A stretch of 64,000 nucleotides of DNA from Thermomonas brevis (lineage in GTDB: Bacteria > Pseudomonadota > Gammaproteobacteria > Xanthomonadales > Xanthomonadaceae): assembly GCF_014395425.1 (NCBI RefSeq), contig NZ_CP060711.1, positions 1-64,000 of the forward strand, given 5' to 3'. Positions 1 through 8,609 of the stretch are shown piece after piece. The notes beneath the pieces are model-generated. The model saw nothing but the letters and a program-made list of their open reading frames with translations. It was not told where the DNA came from and searched no databases. Within the stretch, counting starts at the first letter, position 1. Each line of letters begins with the position of its first letter. Position numbers and translations under genes: made by a program.

Positions 1-545
1 CGCTGGACGTGACGAAGTTCGGCGCGATCTACGCCGGCGCGCAGAAGAACCTCGGGCCGGTCGGCATCACCGTGCTGATCGTGCGCCGCGACCTGCTGGA
101 ACGCGAAGGCCAGCCGCGCGCGCCGATCTTCGACTACCGCGCGCAGGCGAACGCCGAATCGATGCTCAACACGCCGCCGAGCTGGAACTGGTACGTGCTG
201 GGTCTGACCGTGAAGTGGATGCTGGACGAGGGCGGCGTCGCCGAGTTCGCCCGCCGCAACGCGCGCAAGGCGGCGCTGCTGTACGCGGCCATCGATGGTT
301 CCGGCGGCTATTACCGCAACGAGGTCGCGACGGCCGCGCGTTCGCGCATGAACGTGCCGTTCTTCCTGCACGATCCGGCGCTGGACGCGGCGTTCCTGTC
401 CGAAGCGAAGCAGGCCGGATTGGTGGCGCTGAAGGGCCATCGCGTGCTGGGTGGGATGCGCGCCTCGCTCTACAACGCGATGCCGGAGGCGGGCGTGCAG
501 GCATTGGTCGATTTCATGCGGGAGTTCCAGAAAACTCATGGCTAA
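1..545 (+). CDS. serC: Phosphoserine aminotransferase SerC, C-terminal part (5' end outside window)
   Basis: The reading frame is open from the window edge to a TAA at 543-545, so about the last 180 residues are present. SerC is a cytosolic PLP enzyme that transaminates 3-phosphohydroxypyruvate with glutamate in serine synthesis (and 3-hydroxy-4-phosphohydroxythreonine in pyridoxal phosphate synthesis). The motif [10 protein letters not shown] near the start carries the PLP-binding lysine, and the tail [17 protein letters not shown] is typical of the family. It is the first visible gene of a tight serC-pheA-hisC-aroA operon: its stop overlaps the pheA start by 8 bases, which suggests translational coupling. 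Identity is secure; only the N-terminal part is missing. Confidence 0.95.
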   Translation, partial: LDVTKFGAIYAGAQKNLGPVGITVLIVRRDLLEREGQPRAPIFDYRAQANAESMLNTPPSWNWYVLGLTVKWMLDEGGVAEFARRNARKAALLYAAIDGSGGYYRNEVATAARSRMNVPFFLHDPALDAAFLSEAKQAGLVALKGHRVLGGMRASLYNAMPEAGVQALVDFMREFQKTHG

Positions 546-1767
546 GAAGAAGGGCGAGGCACCGAAGAAAGCCTCGAAGCCGTCGTCCCCGCGCAAGCGG
601 GCATCCAGCGGCGTTGCGTCTGCGTCCAAGGCAAGGGCGCCGGACTCCCGCCTGCGCGGGAGTGTCGAGCACAGCCAGCCCGAGCAGAAGAAGCCCGACC
701 TGGCGCAGGTGCGCCAGCAGATCGACGGCATCGACCAGCAGATCCAGACCCTGATCGCCGAGCGCGCGCGCTGGGCGCATCAGGTCGGCAAGGCCAAGGG
801 CAAGCTGGCGGCGGCGGTCGATTACTACCGCCCCGAGCGCGAGGCGCAGGTGCTGCGTCGGGTGGTGGACCGCAACGACGGGCCGCTGTCCGACGACGTG
901 CTGGTGCGGCTGTTCCGCGAAGTCATGTCGGCCTGCCTCGCCCAGCAGGAGCCGCTGAAGATCGGCTACCTCGGCCCCGAAGGCACCTTCAGCCAGCAGG
1001 CGGTGCACAAGCATTTCGGCCATTCCGCGCACGGCCTGCCGCTGGGCAGCATCGAGGAAGTGTTCCAGGAAGTGGCCGCCGGCAACGCCGATTTCGGCGT
1101 GGTGCCGGTGGAGAACTCCGGGCAGGGCACCATCCAGGTGACGCTGGACATGTTCCTGACCTCGCCGCTGCGCATCTGCGGCGAAGTGGAGCTGCGCGTG
1201 CATCAATACCTGCTGTCGCGCAGCGGGCGGATCGAGGACGTGGAGCGCATCTTCGGCCATCCGCAGGCGCTGGCGCAGACCGGCGGCTGGCTGCGCACGA
1301 ACCTGCCGGGCGTGGAGAAACTGCCGGTGTCGAGCAATGCCGAGGGTGCGCGCCGCGCGCGGCAGGCCGACGATTCCGCCGCCATCGCCGGCGAGTCCGC
1401 CGCCGTCGTGTACGGCTTGAAGAAGATCGCCGGCCCGATCGAGGACCGCAGCGACAACACCACCCGCTTCCTCGTCATCGGCCGGCAGCCGTTCCCGCCG
1501 TCCGGCAACGACCGCACGTCGCTGCTGGTGTTCATCCGCGACCGTCCCGGCGCGCTGTACGGCGTGCTGGAACCGCTGGCGCGGCGCGGCATCAGCATGA
1601 ACCGGATCGAGTCGCGGCCCGAGCACGGGCACAAATGGCAGTACGCGTTCTTCATCGACGTCACCGGCCACTGCGACGAGTCGCCGCTGAAGGACGCGCT
1701 GGACGAGATCGGCGCGCAGGGCGATTCGGTGCGGGTGCTGGGCTCGTACCCGGTGGCGATCGCATGA
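538..1767 (+). CDS. pheA: Bifunctional chorismate mutase / prephenate dehydratase (P-protein) with a REP-encoded N-terminal extension
   Basis: The 409-residue enzyme converts chorismate to prephenate and then phenylpyruvate for phenylalanine synthesis. A chorismate mutase helix bundle lies at about residues 53-135 (begins [18 protein letters not shown]). Prephenate dehydratase spans about 141-320 ([13 protein letters not shown], then SDNTTRF), and an ACT feedback domain with an ESRP motif follows to the end. The ATG at 538 overlaps the serC stop. Residues 2-52 are a basic extension not usual in P-proteins. Residues about 15-44 are encoded by an inverted pair of REP-like repeats (581-667). No ATG, GTG or TTG occurs in this frame between the ATG and residue 58, already inside the mutase domain, so the repeat must be translated. 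The stop overlaps hisC (ATGA). Confidence 0.95.
   Translation: MAKKKGEAPKKASKPSSPRKRASSGVASASKARAPDSRLRGSVEHSQPEQKKPDLAQVRQQIDGIDQQIQTLIAERARWAHQVGKAKGKLAAAVDYYRPEREAQVLRRVVDRNDGPLSDDVLVRLFREVMSACLAQQEPLKIGYLGPEGTFSQQAVHKHFGHSAHGLPLGSIEEVFQEVAAGNADFGVVPVENSGQGTIQVTLDMFLTSPLRICGEVELRVHQYLLSRSGRIEDVERIFGHPQALAQTGGWLRTNLPGVEKLPVSSNAEGARRARQADDSAAIAGESAAVVYGLKKIAGPIEDRSDNTTRFLVIGRQPFPPSGNDRTSLLVFIRDRPGALYGVLEPLARRGISMNRIESRPEHGHKWQYAFFIDVTGHCDESPLKDALDEIGAQGDSVRVLGSYPVAIA
581..667. repeat. Inverted pair of REP-like repeats inside pheA
   Basis: Two 28-base units, 581-608 and 640-667, face each other across a 31-base spacer. Each matches the cleaner copies elsewhere in this window (for example near 58466 and 58521) at 23 of 28 positions and keeps the hairpin core CCCGC..GCGGG. 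The 87-base total equals 29 codons, so an insertion of this size keeps frame. The second unit encodes DSRLRG, also seen in the translated copy at the start of kmo. Confidence 0.75.
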
Positions 1768-2879
1768 CCGAGTTCGAGGGCTTGGCGAACGCCGGCATCC
1801 GCGCATTGCGCGCCTACGATCCCGGCCACGACCTGGTCGCGCTGCGCCGCGCCGCCGCGCCCGCGCGGCTGGTGGAACTGGGCTCCAACGAGAATCCCTA
1901 CGGGGCCAGCCCGAAGGCGAAGCAGGCCATCGTCGATGTGCTGGCCGGCCTGCACATCTATCCCGATCCGCTGGGCGGCGACCTCAAGCGCGCGCTGGCG
2001 GCGAAGCACGGCGTCGATGCCGCCAACCTGCTGCTGGGCAACGGCACCCACGAGCTGCTGATGCAGCTCGCGCAGGTGTTCGCCGGGCCGGACGACGAGG
2101 TGGTGGCCTCGCAATACGGTTTCGCCGTGTACGCGCTGGCCGCGCAGGCGACGGGGGCGACGCTGCGGCTGGCATCCGCGCTGCCGCGCGACGCCGCGAT
2201 GCCGCGCGGGCACGATCTGGATGCGCTGCGCGCCGCCATCGGCCCGCGCACCAAGCTGGTCTATCTCGCCAATCCGAACAATCCGACCGGCACGTGGTTC
2301 GGCGACAAGGCGTTCGAGGACTTCCTTGCCGGCGTGCCGGAGCACGTGCTTGTCGTGGTGGACGAAGCCTACGCAGAGTTCGTCGATGCGCCGGAGTACG
2401 CCAGCGCGCTGGCGCTCGTGGCACGACATCCCAATTTGATCGTCACCCGCACCTTCAGCAAGGCTTATGCGCTGGCTGGGCTGCGTGTGGGTTACGCGGT
2501 GGCGCATCCGCAGCTGATCGCGGTGATGGAACGGGTGCGCGAGAGCTTCAACGTCAATGCATTGGGCCTCGCCGCTGCGGAAGCGGCGCTGGCCGACGCG
2601 GCGCATCTGGCCGCGTCGGTGGCGGGCAATCGCGAGCAGCGGCAGGCGCTGGCCGAGGCGCTACGCGCGCGCGGGCTGGCGGTGTCGCCGTCGCAGACCA
2701 ATTTCCTGCTGGTGGAGTTCGGCGACGCCACCGCGTACATCGAAGCGGCGCTGGTCGAACGCGGCGTGATCCTGCGCCCGATGGGCGGCTACGGGCTGGG
2801 CGACTGCCTGCGCATCACCGTTGGCACGGCGGACGAAAACGCACGCCTGCTGGCGGCATTGGACGAGGTGATGGCGTGA
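1764..2879 (+). CDS. hisC: Histidinol-phosphate aminotransferase
   Basis: A 371-residue fold-type I PLP aminotransferase. The N-terminal ELGSNENPYG, central NPNNPTGTW and RTFSKAYALAGLR (PLP lysine at about residue 233) are the HisC signature. HisC converts imidazole acetol phosphate to histidinol phosphate; related enzymes can also transaminate aromatic keto acids. Lying between pheA and aroA, it could serve phenylalanine/tyrosine synthesis as well as histidine; that second role is inference. The ATG overlaps the pheA stop (ATGA), and its own stop overlaps a GTG that probably starts aroA, so these genes look translationally coupled. Confidence 0.93.
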   Translation: MTEFEGLANAGIRALRAYDPGHDLVALRRAAAPARLVELGSNENPYGASPKAKQAIVDVLAGLHIYPDPLGGDLKRALAAKHGVDAANLLLGNGTHELLMQLAQVFAGPDDEVVASQYGFAVYALAAQATGATLRLASALPRDAAMPRGHDLDALRAAIGPRTKLVYLANPNNPTGTWFGDKAFEDFLAGVPEHVLVVVDEAYAEFVDAPEYASALALVARHPNLIVTRTFSKAYALAGLRVGYAVAHPQLIAVMERVRESFNVNALGLAAAEAALADAAHLAASVAGNREQRQALAEALRARGLAVSPSQTNFLLVEFGDATAYIEAALVERGVILRPMGGYGLGDCLRITVGTADENARLLAALDEVMA

Positions 2880-4195
2880 GCGGAACGATGGACTGGCGCG
2901 CGCGCGCCGGCGCGCCGCTGCGCGGGACGCTGGCGATCCCCGGCGACAAGTCAGTGTCGCACCGCGCGGTGATGTTCGCCGCGCTGGCCGACGGCACATC
3001 AAGGATCGACGGCTTCCTCGAAGGCGAGGACACCCGCGCCACCGCCGCGATCTTCGCGCGCCTGGGCGTGCGCATCGAAACGCCTTCGCCGTCGCGGCGG
3101 ATCGTGCACGGCGTCGGCATCGACGGCCTGCGCGCGCCGGACGGCCCGCTGGACTGCGGCAACGCCGGCACCGGCATGCGCCTGCTGGCGGGGCTGCTGG
3201 CGGGGCAGCGTTTCGATGCCGTGCTGGTGGGCGATGCGTCGCTGTCGAAGCGCCCCATGCGGCGCGTGACCGTGCCGTTGGCGAAGATGGGCGCGCGCAT
3301 CGACACCGAGGAAGGCGGCGTGCCGCCGCTGCGCATCCACGGCGGGCAGCGGCTTGTTGGCATCGACCACACGCTGGAGGTCGCCAGCGCGCAGGTGAAA
3401 TCCGCGCTGCTGCTGGCCGGCCTGTACGCCGACGGCGAAACCGTGGTGCGCGAGCCGCACCCGACGCGCGATTACACCGAACGAATGCTGGCCGCGTTCG
3501 GCGCGGACATCGAGTTCTCGCCCGGCTACGCGCGGCTGCGCGGCGGCCAGCGTCTGCGGGCCACCGACGTGGCGGTGCCGGCGGATTTTTCCTCGGCGGC
3601 ATTTTTCATGGTCGCGGCCAGCATCGTGCCGGGTTCGGAACTGCGCTTGAGTCAGGTGGGCCTGAATCCGCGCCGCACCGGCCTGTTGCAGGCGCTGCGG
3701 ATGATGGGCGCGGACATCCGCGAGGAGAACGCGGCGACCCACGGCGGCGAGCCGGTGGCCGACCTGCTGGTGCGCTACGCGCCGCTGCGCGGCATCGAGG
3801 TGCCGGAGGCGCTGGTGCCGGACATGATCGACGAGTTCCCGGCGCTGTTCGTGGCCGCCGCCTGCGCCGACGGCCCCACCGTGGTGCGCGGCGCGGCGGA
3901 ACTGCGAGTCAAGGAATCCGATCGCCTTGCGAGCATGGCCGCCGGCCTGCGCACGCTGGGGCTGCGCATCGACGAAACGCCGGACGGCGCGACGATCTTC
4001 CCCGGCGCGTTGCGGGGCGGCGCCGTGGAAAGCCACGACGACCACCGCATCGCGATGGCGTTCGCGGCAGCGGCGCAGCGCGCGGAGGGTGAAGTATTGA
4101 TCCGCGATGTGGCGAACGTCGCCACCTCGTTCCCCGGATTCGACGCGCTGGCGCGCGGGGCAGGATTCGGACTGGAGAACGCCGCCGTCGAATGA
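2876..4195 (+). CDS. aroA: 3-phosphoshikimate 1-carboxyvinyltransferase (EPSP synthase)
   Basis: A 439-residue enzyme that transfers enolpyruvyl from PEP to shikimate 3-phosphate, the sixth step of the shikimate pathway. Visible family motifs are GDKSVSHRAVMF near the N-terminus (substrate-binding lysine and serine), NCGNAGTGMRLLAG-type glycine-rich sequence (as DCGNAGTGMRLLAG), and RVKESDRLASM near residue 343. The start chosen is the GTG at 2876, which overlaps the hisC stop as GTGA and gives an N-terminus MSGTMDW. An ATG at 2888 is a reasonable alternative. It is the last gene of the serC operon; the next gene downstream is convergent. Confidence 0.95.
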   Translation: MSGTMDWRARAGAPLRGTLAIPGDKSVSHRAVMFAALADGTSRIDGFLEGEDTRATAAIFARLGVRIETPSPSRRIVHGVGIDGLRAPDGPLDCGNAGTGMRLLAGLLAGQRFDAVLVGDASLSKRPMRRVTVPLAKMGARIDTEEGGVPPLRIHGGQRLVGIDHTLEVASAQVKSALLLAGLYADGETVVREPHPTRDYTERMLAAFGADIEFSPGYARLRGGQRLRATDVAVPADFSSAAFFMVAASIVPGSELRLSQVGLNPRRTGLLQALRMMGADIREENAATHGGEPVADLLVRYAPLRGIEVPEALVPDMIDEFPALFVAAACADGPTVVRGAAELRVKESDRLASMAAGLRTLGLRIDETPDGATIFPGALRGGAVESHDDHRIAMAFAAAAQRAEGEVLIRDVANVATSFPGFDALARGAGFGLENAAVE

Positions 4196-4222
4196 CGGGG
4201 GCGATGGGGTGCGATCAAGCCT

Positions 4223-4606
4223 TCAGGCGCTTGCGGGCGCTTGACGCACCTTGCGGCGGGCGGCCGGCAGCGAACACAGGCCGTCCGCGAACAGGTGGCC
4301 GGCGAAGCCAGCGGCCCAGGCGCCGAGGAACATGTCCTCGGCGAAGGCCATCGCCAGCACCAGCAGGCCGACGCCGCACAGCCATCCGAGGACATTGGCG
4401 GTTCTTGCGCCGGTGCCTGCCGCGATCGCCCGCGAACGGAGGCGGCCGGCCATGCAGCCCAAAACGATCCCGGCGAACGCGAACCACCATGGCCGTGGCA
4501 CGGTGGTGGCGAACGCGGCGACGGCCGCGATGCCCCAGAAGGCCGTGACGGCGAGCTTCAGGGGCATCATTCGGGACGGCTGCATGGCGTCCGACGCGTG
4601 GCTCAC
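4223..4606 (-). CDS. Small integral membrane protein, last gene of the ytrA operon
   Basis: About 127 residues with three to four hydrophobic stretches (for example LKLAVTAFWGIAAVAAF, WWFAFAGIVLGCMAG, VLGWLCGVGLLVLAMAF), so probably an inner-membrane protein. I do not recognise the family. The start is uncertain: a GTG at 4606 overlaps the stop of the upstream gene as GTGA, and an ATG lies at 4585 (120 residues). The overlap suggests co-translation with the DUF2884-like lipoprotein gene. It ends 27 bases from the convergent aroA stop. Its place at the end of an operon of ABC transporter and exported-protein genes suggests an envelope role, which is inference only. Confidence 0.6.
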   Translation of the reverse strand: MSHASDAMQPSRMMPLKLAVTAFWGIAAVAAFATTVPRPWWFAFAGIVLGCMAGRLRSRAIAAGTGARTANVLGWLCGVGLLVLAMAFAEDMFLGAWAAGFAGHLFADGLCSLPAARRKVRQAPASA

Positions 4607-5280
4607 TCGCTGGTGACCGCCACGCCCTTGCCCTTGACGTCCTTGCCGCAGTCGTCGATGTCGTCCTGCGTCATCGTGGCGTAGGGCTTGAACGCGGGCA
4701 GCGAGGCGGCCAGCGCCTGCTGGGTGGCCAGCAGCGGCGGCAGCTGGTTGCACAGCTTCATCGCTTCGGCCTCGATCTTCCTGCCTTCCGCTTCCATGCG
4801 CGCCTCGAAGTCCTTCTGGCCCTTCTCGCCGCCGAAGATCACGCCGAACACGCCGCCCAGCGCCTTGCCGGCGAGGTCGGCGCCCTTGGAGCCGATCGCC
4901 ATGCCGGCCTCGGCGATGCCGAGGATCTGGCCGCGGTAGGTGAGCAGCTGGCTGCGCTGCGCGGCATCGACCGGCACGGTCTTGCCTTCGATCAGCAGGT
5001 CGCCCTTCGGGGTGATCTCGGCCTTGGGCAGGCCGGTGTCGGTGCGGCCGAAGTGCTTGCCGTTGATGTTGATGTCCATGTCGCCGCTGATGCTCAGGTT
5101 GCCTTCGCGCAGCTCCTTGCGCGCTTCGGCCATCGCCTGTTCCACCTGCCGGCCGATGAAGCCGGTCGCGGCGTCGGCGGAAGGAGGCGCGGGCGGAGCG
5201 GGGGGCGACGGCGGCTGGCTGCAAGCCAGCAGCGGCGCGCAGGCGATCAGGGCGGAGGCCAGAAACGCGGTGTGTTTCAT
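4603..5280 (-). CDS. DUF2884 (YggN-like) putative lipoprotein
   Basis: A 225-residue exported protein. The N-terminus has a positive start, a hydrophobic run and a lipobox ending LLAC (cysteine 20; LIAC at 14 is an alternative), followed by a proline/serine-rich linker, which indicates a lipoprotein. The mature part has the pattern AEITPKGDLLIEGK, then QRSQLLTYRGQILGIAEAG and small-residue helices, resembling the DUF2884/YggN family; this assignment is by eye. It is clearly a paralogue of the next gene upstream (5298-5999), which has the same motif order. Function is unknown. It lies 17 bases after that paralogue and overlaps the downstream membrane-protein gene. Confidence 0.7.
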   Translation of the reverse strand: MKHTAFLASALIACAPLLACSQPPSPPAPPAPPSADAATGFIGRQVEQAMAEARKELREGNLSISGDMDININGKHFGRTDTGLPKAEITPKGDLLIEGKTVPVDAAQRSQLLTYRGQILGIAEAGMAIGSKGADLAGKALGGVFGVIFGGEKGQKDFEARMEAEGRKIEAEAMKLCNQLPPLLATQQALAASLPAFKPYATMTQDDIDDCGKDVKGKGVAVTSE

Positions 5281-5297
5281 CGCATCGTTCTCCAGGT

Positions 5298-5999
5298 TCA
5301 GCGGCTTGCGAATTCGCGGCGGACGTCGTCTTCGCAGTCGGTGACGTCCTTCGCTTCCAGGTTGGCATAGGGGCGGAACTGCGGAACGCTGGCGGACAAG
5401 CGCTGCTGCGACGCCCGAACCCGCGGCAGCATCCGGCAGATGGTGCGCACGCCCGGTTCCACCTGCTCCTTGACGGTGCGCTCGATGCGCCGCTCCAGAC
5501 TGCCGGTCATGGCGCCGAACAGCAGGCCTACCCAGGAACCGTCCACCGCCTGCAGGGCCGCTTCCGCGCTCTGCTGGCCGATGTCGATGCCGGTCTTCGC
5601 GACTTCCACCACCAGCCCGCGGTAGGCCAGCAGCTGGCGGCGCTGGCTGGGGTCGATCTGCTGCGCCGTGCCGTCGATCAACAGGTCGCCGGCCGGGGTG
5701 ATTTCCGCGCGCGGCAGGGCATTCTTGCTTTGCTTGGCGTGGTTGCTGCGCTTGCCGAACTGCAGGCTGTTGTCCAGTTCCAGGTTGCCTGTCTCCAATT
5801 CCTGCTTGGCCTTGGCTAGGTCGGCGCGCACTTCCTTGCGCGCGTCGGCCAGGTCGGCGCGTATGTCCCTGCGCGCGTCGGCCAGGTCCTGCAGGATGTC
5901 CGAGCTGCCGGTGGCGGATTCGCGAGGCGGTTGGGCTTGGGCCGCCAGCGGCAGCAACAGGCACAGGGCGGCGGGCAGGAGGATGCGGGGCTTGTTCAT
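5298..5999 (-). CDS. DUF2884 (YggN-like) secreted protein
   Basis: A 233-residue protein with a cleavable-type signal peptide (hydrophobic core LLPAALCLLLPLAAQAQ with an AQA-type cleavage site and no lipobox). Residues about 35-75 are a charged alpha-helical region with an 11-residue periodicity (RRDIRADLADARKEVRADL), likely coiled-coil. The C-terminal half (AEITPAGDLLIDG, QRRQLLAYRGLVVEVAKTG) matches the neighbouring lipoprotein. The pair therefore looks like an ancient duplication with divergent anchoring, one free in the periplasm and one lipidated. The start is the ATG complementary to 5997-5999, placed 56 bases after the permease gene. Confidence 0.7.
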   Translation of the reverse strand: MNKPRILLPAALCLLLPLAAQAQPPRESATGSSDILQDLADARRDIRADLADARKEVRADLAKAKQELETGNLELDNSLQFGKRSNHAKQSKNALPRAEITPAGDLLIDGTAQQIDPSQRRQLLAYRGLVVEVAKTGIDIGQQSAEAALQAVDGSWVGLLFGAMTGSLERRIERTVKEQVEPGVRTICRMLPRVRASQQRLSASVPQFRPYANLEAKDVTDCEDDVRREFASR

Positions 6000-6055
6000 C
6001 GAAGTCTCCGTTGGACGGGGATGCGGTGGCGTCGGTTCGTGTGGTGCGGCTGGAC

Positions 6056-7084
6056 TCAGCCTTCGTCGCGCCAGCGGCGCAGGCGGACGGCGGCGGCGAT
6101 CATCGCGACGCCGGCGGCGGCGCCGACCCACAGCTGCGGCGTCGCCAGCACCGAGTACATCGCGCGGATCACGTCCATGTCGGGGAAGTGGCGCAGGTTG
6201 GTCAGCTTCATATCCATCGCCAGGACCGAGGTGCCGGGGAACACGCCGCCCAGCAGGTGGGCCACCACGTTCTTCCAGAACCAGCCGCTGCTGAGGTCGA
6301 ACGAGTTCATCAGGTCGAACCAGCTGATGAACACGCCGGCGAACACCGGGATCATGATCGCCCACAGGAACGGCTTGCTCCTGGACCAGGCCGAGCACAG
6401 CAGCAGCCAGCCGACGGTGGGCAGCGCCCACAGCGCGTAGACGGGGATCGCCGCGATCGCCACGCCGGCGTTGGCCAGCAGGTTGCCGGGGCTCCACAGC
6501 AGCACGAACGGGTTGCCGTGGTGGATCAGCACGAACACGCTGAGCAGCAGCAGGAACGCGATCATGCAGGCGATGCCGACGCCGGTGGCGATGGCCGGGG
6601 CCACCAGCAGCGCGCTGATCGCCTTCGACAGCACGGTGTCGCGGTCGGACACCGGCAGCGACTTCCAGAACAGCACGCTGCGGTCCTTGCGCTCGTCGAA
6701 CAGGCTGCCCAGGCAGTAGAAGAACACCACGAAGCCCAGCACCAGCATCGGCCAGAACATCGCGGTGGCGGTGCTCATGCTGACGCCGTCGGCGAGCTGG
6801 CGCACGTCGTCGGCCGACATGTTCTCGGTGAGCAGGCGCAGGTCGAGGCCGTTGATGGTGACGTTGCCGGAGCGGCGCGCGGCCACCTCGCCGAAGATCA
6901 GCGCCATCGTGGTGAGCAGCAGGGAGATCCCGCCGGCCCAGATCGGCGCCCAGAAGAAGCCGCCCTTGTGCTCCCAGAACTCGCGGCGCAGCAGCAGCTT
7001 CAGCTTGTGGGTGGGATGCGGCGGGGTGCGCAGGGGGCCGGACTTGGCGACATCCATGCCCGAAACGTCGATGGCGGCGTTCAT
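6056..7084 (-). CDS. ABC transporter permease (ABC-2 type) of the ytrA operon
   Basis: A 342-residue membrane protein. About 40 cytoplasmic residues precede six or so hydrophobic segments (for example FWPMLVLGFVVFFYCLGSLF and ALLVAPAIATGVGIACMIAF). The motif LFDERKDRSVLFWKSLPVSD between segments 2 and 3 is the kind of coupling region seen in ABC-2 permeases. The large extracytoplasmic loop between segments 1 and 2 is also usual. Its start overlaps the stop of the ATPase gene (ATGA), so the two subunits are almost certainly co-translated. The substrate cannot be read from the sequence. In related YtrA systems the transporters are linked to envelope or antibiotic stress, which is analogy. Confidence 0.85.
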   Translation of the reverse strand: MNAAIDVSGMDVAKSGPLRTPPHPTHKLKLLLRREFWEHKGGFFWAPIWAGGISLLLTTMALIFGEVAARRSGNVTINGLDLRLLTENMSADDVRQLADGVSMSTATAMFWPMLVLGFVVFFYCLGSLFDERKDRSVLFWKSLPVSDRDTVLSKAISALLVAPAIATGVGIACMIAFLLLLSVFVLIHHGNPFVLLWSPGNLLANAGVAIAAIPVYALWALPTVGWLLLCSAWSRSKPFLWAIMIPVFAGVFISWFDLMNSFDLSSGWFWKNVVAHLLGGVFPGTSVLAMDMKLTNLRHFPDMDVIRAMYSVLATPQLWVGAAAGVAMIAAAVRLRRWRDEG

Positions 7085-7944
7085 GCGTAGGTTCCTTTCA
7101 TGGTGGCGACGAACAGGTCGGCCAGGCCCGGCGTGCGGGTCTCGCCCAGTTCGCGCAGGCGTTCGGGGGCGGCGCCGTCGAACAGCATCACGGTCTTGCC
7201 GAAGGGCAGGGCGCGCTCGTCGATGGGATTCAGGGCGCGGGCGGCGTCCTGCTTGCCGGCGTCCACCAGCACCTCGGTGTAGCGCTCGCCCAGCGAATCC
7301 ATGCTCGCGTTCAGCGCGATCCGGCCGTCGCGGATGAAGACCACGTCGGTGAGGATGTGCTCGATCTCCTCGACCTGGTGGGTGGTGACCAGGATGGTCT
7401 TCTCCTCGTCGAAGTAGTCCTCCAGCAGGCGCTGGTAGAACTGCTTGCGGTAGAGGATGTCCAGGCCCAGGGTCGGCTCGTCCAGCACCAGCAGGCGGGC
7501 GTCGATCGCCATCACCAGCGCCAGGTGCAGCTGCACGATCATGCCCTTGGACATCTCGCGCACCTTCATGCCCGGCTTGAGCTGGGTGCCTTCCAGGAAG
7601 CGCCGGCACCGGGCGGCGTCGAAGCGCGGGTGCACGCCGGAGACGAACTCGATGGCCTGCGCCACCGTGATCCAGCGCGGCAGCACCGCCACGTCGGCGA
7701 TGAAGCAGACGTCGTTCATCAGCTCGTCGCGCTGGCTGCGCGGGTCCTTGCCCAGCACCTTCAGGTCGCCGTCGAACGGGACCAGGCCCAGGATCGCCTT
7801 GAGCGCAGTGGTCTTGCCCGCGCCGTTGGGGCCGATCAGGCCGACGATGCGGCCGGCGGGAATGTCGAAGTCGGCGCCGGCGAGCGCGACCTTGTTCTTG
7901 TAGGCCTTGCGCAGGCCCCGTGCGGAAACGACGGATGCGTTCAT
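7081..7944 (-). CDS. ABC transporter ATP-binding protein of the ytrA operon
   Basis: A 287-residue nucleotide-binding subunit. Walker A is GLIGPNGAGKTTALKAI at about residues 30-45 and Walker B is ARLLVLDEPTLGLD, followed by a switch histidine in LVTTHQVEEIEH. The ABC signature is unusual: in place of LSGGQ the sequence reads MSKGMIVQLHLALVM, a form seen in some YtrB/YhcH-like ATPases. It would energise the permease encoded next. The start taken is the ATG at 7944, which shares one base with the stop codon of the GntR gene (TGATG). A longer open frame exists upstream but is antisense-like and lacks support. Confidence 0.9.
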   Translation of the reverse strand: MNASVVSARGLRKAYKNKVALAGADFDIPAGRIVGLIGPNGAGKTTALKAILGLVPFDGDLKVLGKDPRSQRDELMNDVCFIADVAVLPRWITVAQAIEFVSGVHPRFDAARCRRFLEGTQLKPGMKVREMSKGMIVQLHLALVMAIDARLLVLDEPTLGLDILYRKQFYQRLLEDYFDEEKTILVTTHQVEEIEHILTDVVFIRDGRIALNASMDSLGERYTEVLVDAGKQDAARALNPIDERALPFGKTVMLFDGAAPERLRELGETRTPGLADLFVATMKGTYA

Positions 7945-8315
7945 CACTTCGGCCCCCACTTGCCCTTGGGATCCAGCAGTTCCTCGATGCTCAGGCCCAG
8001 GCGCTGGATGCGCTCCAGCACCAGCGGCCATTCCTCGCGCAGGAAACGTTCGCGTTCGCTCTGCAGCAGGCGCGCGTTGGCGCCCTCGGTGACGTACATG
8101 CCAAGACCCCTTCGTTTCTCGACGAGTTGTTCGTCCGCGAGCTCCTGGTAGGCGCGCGAGACGGTGATCGGATTCAGCTGGTACTCGGCCGCCACCTGGC
8201 GGACCGAGGGAAGCGCGTCGCCCGGCTTGAGGTCCCCGTCGAGCATCATTGCCACGACGCGTTCCTTGAGCTGGCGGTAGATCGGAGCGCTATCGCTCCA
8301 TTCGACGGCAGTCAT
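7944..8315 (-). CDS. GntR-family transcriptional regulator, YtrA subfamily
   Basis: A 123-residue protein with an N-terminal winged helix (IYRQLKERVVAMMLDGDLKPGD, LPSVRQVAAEYQLNPITVSR, then a wing LVEKRRGLGMYV) and only about 45 further residues. This short C-terminal helical region is diagnostic for the YtrA subfamily, which dimerises without a large ligand-binding domain. It lies directly before ABC transporter genes, as YtrA regulators generally do, and probably represses this operon. A 22-base near-palindrome at 8588-8609, upstream of the first gene and overlapping the -10 box, is the likely operator. The inducer is unknown. Confidence 0.9.
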   Translation of the reverse strand: MTAVEWSDSAPIYRQLKERVVAMMLDGDLKPGDALPSVRQVAAEYQLNPITVSRAYQELADEQLVEKRRGLGMYVTEGANARLLQSERERFLREEWPLVLERIQRLGLSIEELLDPKGKWGPK

Positions 8316-8318
8316 GGC

Positions 8319-8561
8319 TCAGCCCTGTGGGTTGAAAAAGGAGAAGAACGGCATCCGCACCGACTGGTACGAGCGCCGCGCGGCCGGGTGGTCGCCGCGG
8401 GTGGCGGCGACGACGGCCTCGGTCGATCCGGCGGCGCTCGCGGCGAGGGCGGGCGCCAGGTCGGCGGACGGCTCGGCGGGGGCGCTGAACAGCAGCGCGA
8501 CCACCAGCAGCGCGCTGCACGCCATCGCGGCCGTCAGGGAGTTGTGGAGCTTGCGGTTCAT
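8319..8561 (-). CDS. Small membrane-anchored protein, first gene of the ytrA operon
   Basis: Eighty residues: a short basic N-terminus (MNRKLHNSLTAAM), one hydrophobic segment (SALLVVALLFSAPAE), then an alanine-rich stretch and a basic tail ending MPFFSFFNPQG. It could be a single-pass inner-membrane protein or an exported peptide. I recognise no family. The ATG at 8561 lies about 27 bases inside the operator-proximal end of the leader, and the stop is only three bases before the ytrA ATG, so it is the first cistron of the operon. A regulatory or anti-stress micro-protein role is possible but not shown. Confidence 0.6.
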   Translation of the reverse strand: MNRKLHNSLTAAMACSALLVVALLFSAPAEPSADLAPALAASAAGSTEAVVAATRGDHPAARRSYQSVRMPFFSFFNPQG

Positions 8562-8587
8562 GGTGAACTTCCTGCTCTGGGTGTTCG

Positions 8588-8609
8588 GTGTTGTAGACAA
8601 CTATAACAC
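8588..8609. promoter_or_regulatory. Palindromic operator of the YtrA-type regulator
   Basis: A 22-base near-palindrome with outer arms GTGTT and AACAC and inner half sites TAG and CTA. It lies upstream of the first gene of the operon and contains the -10 hexamer, so bound repressor would block RNA polymerase. Confidence 0.7.
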
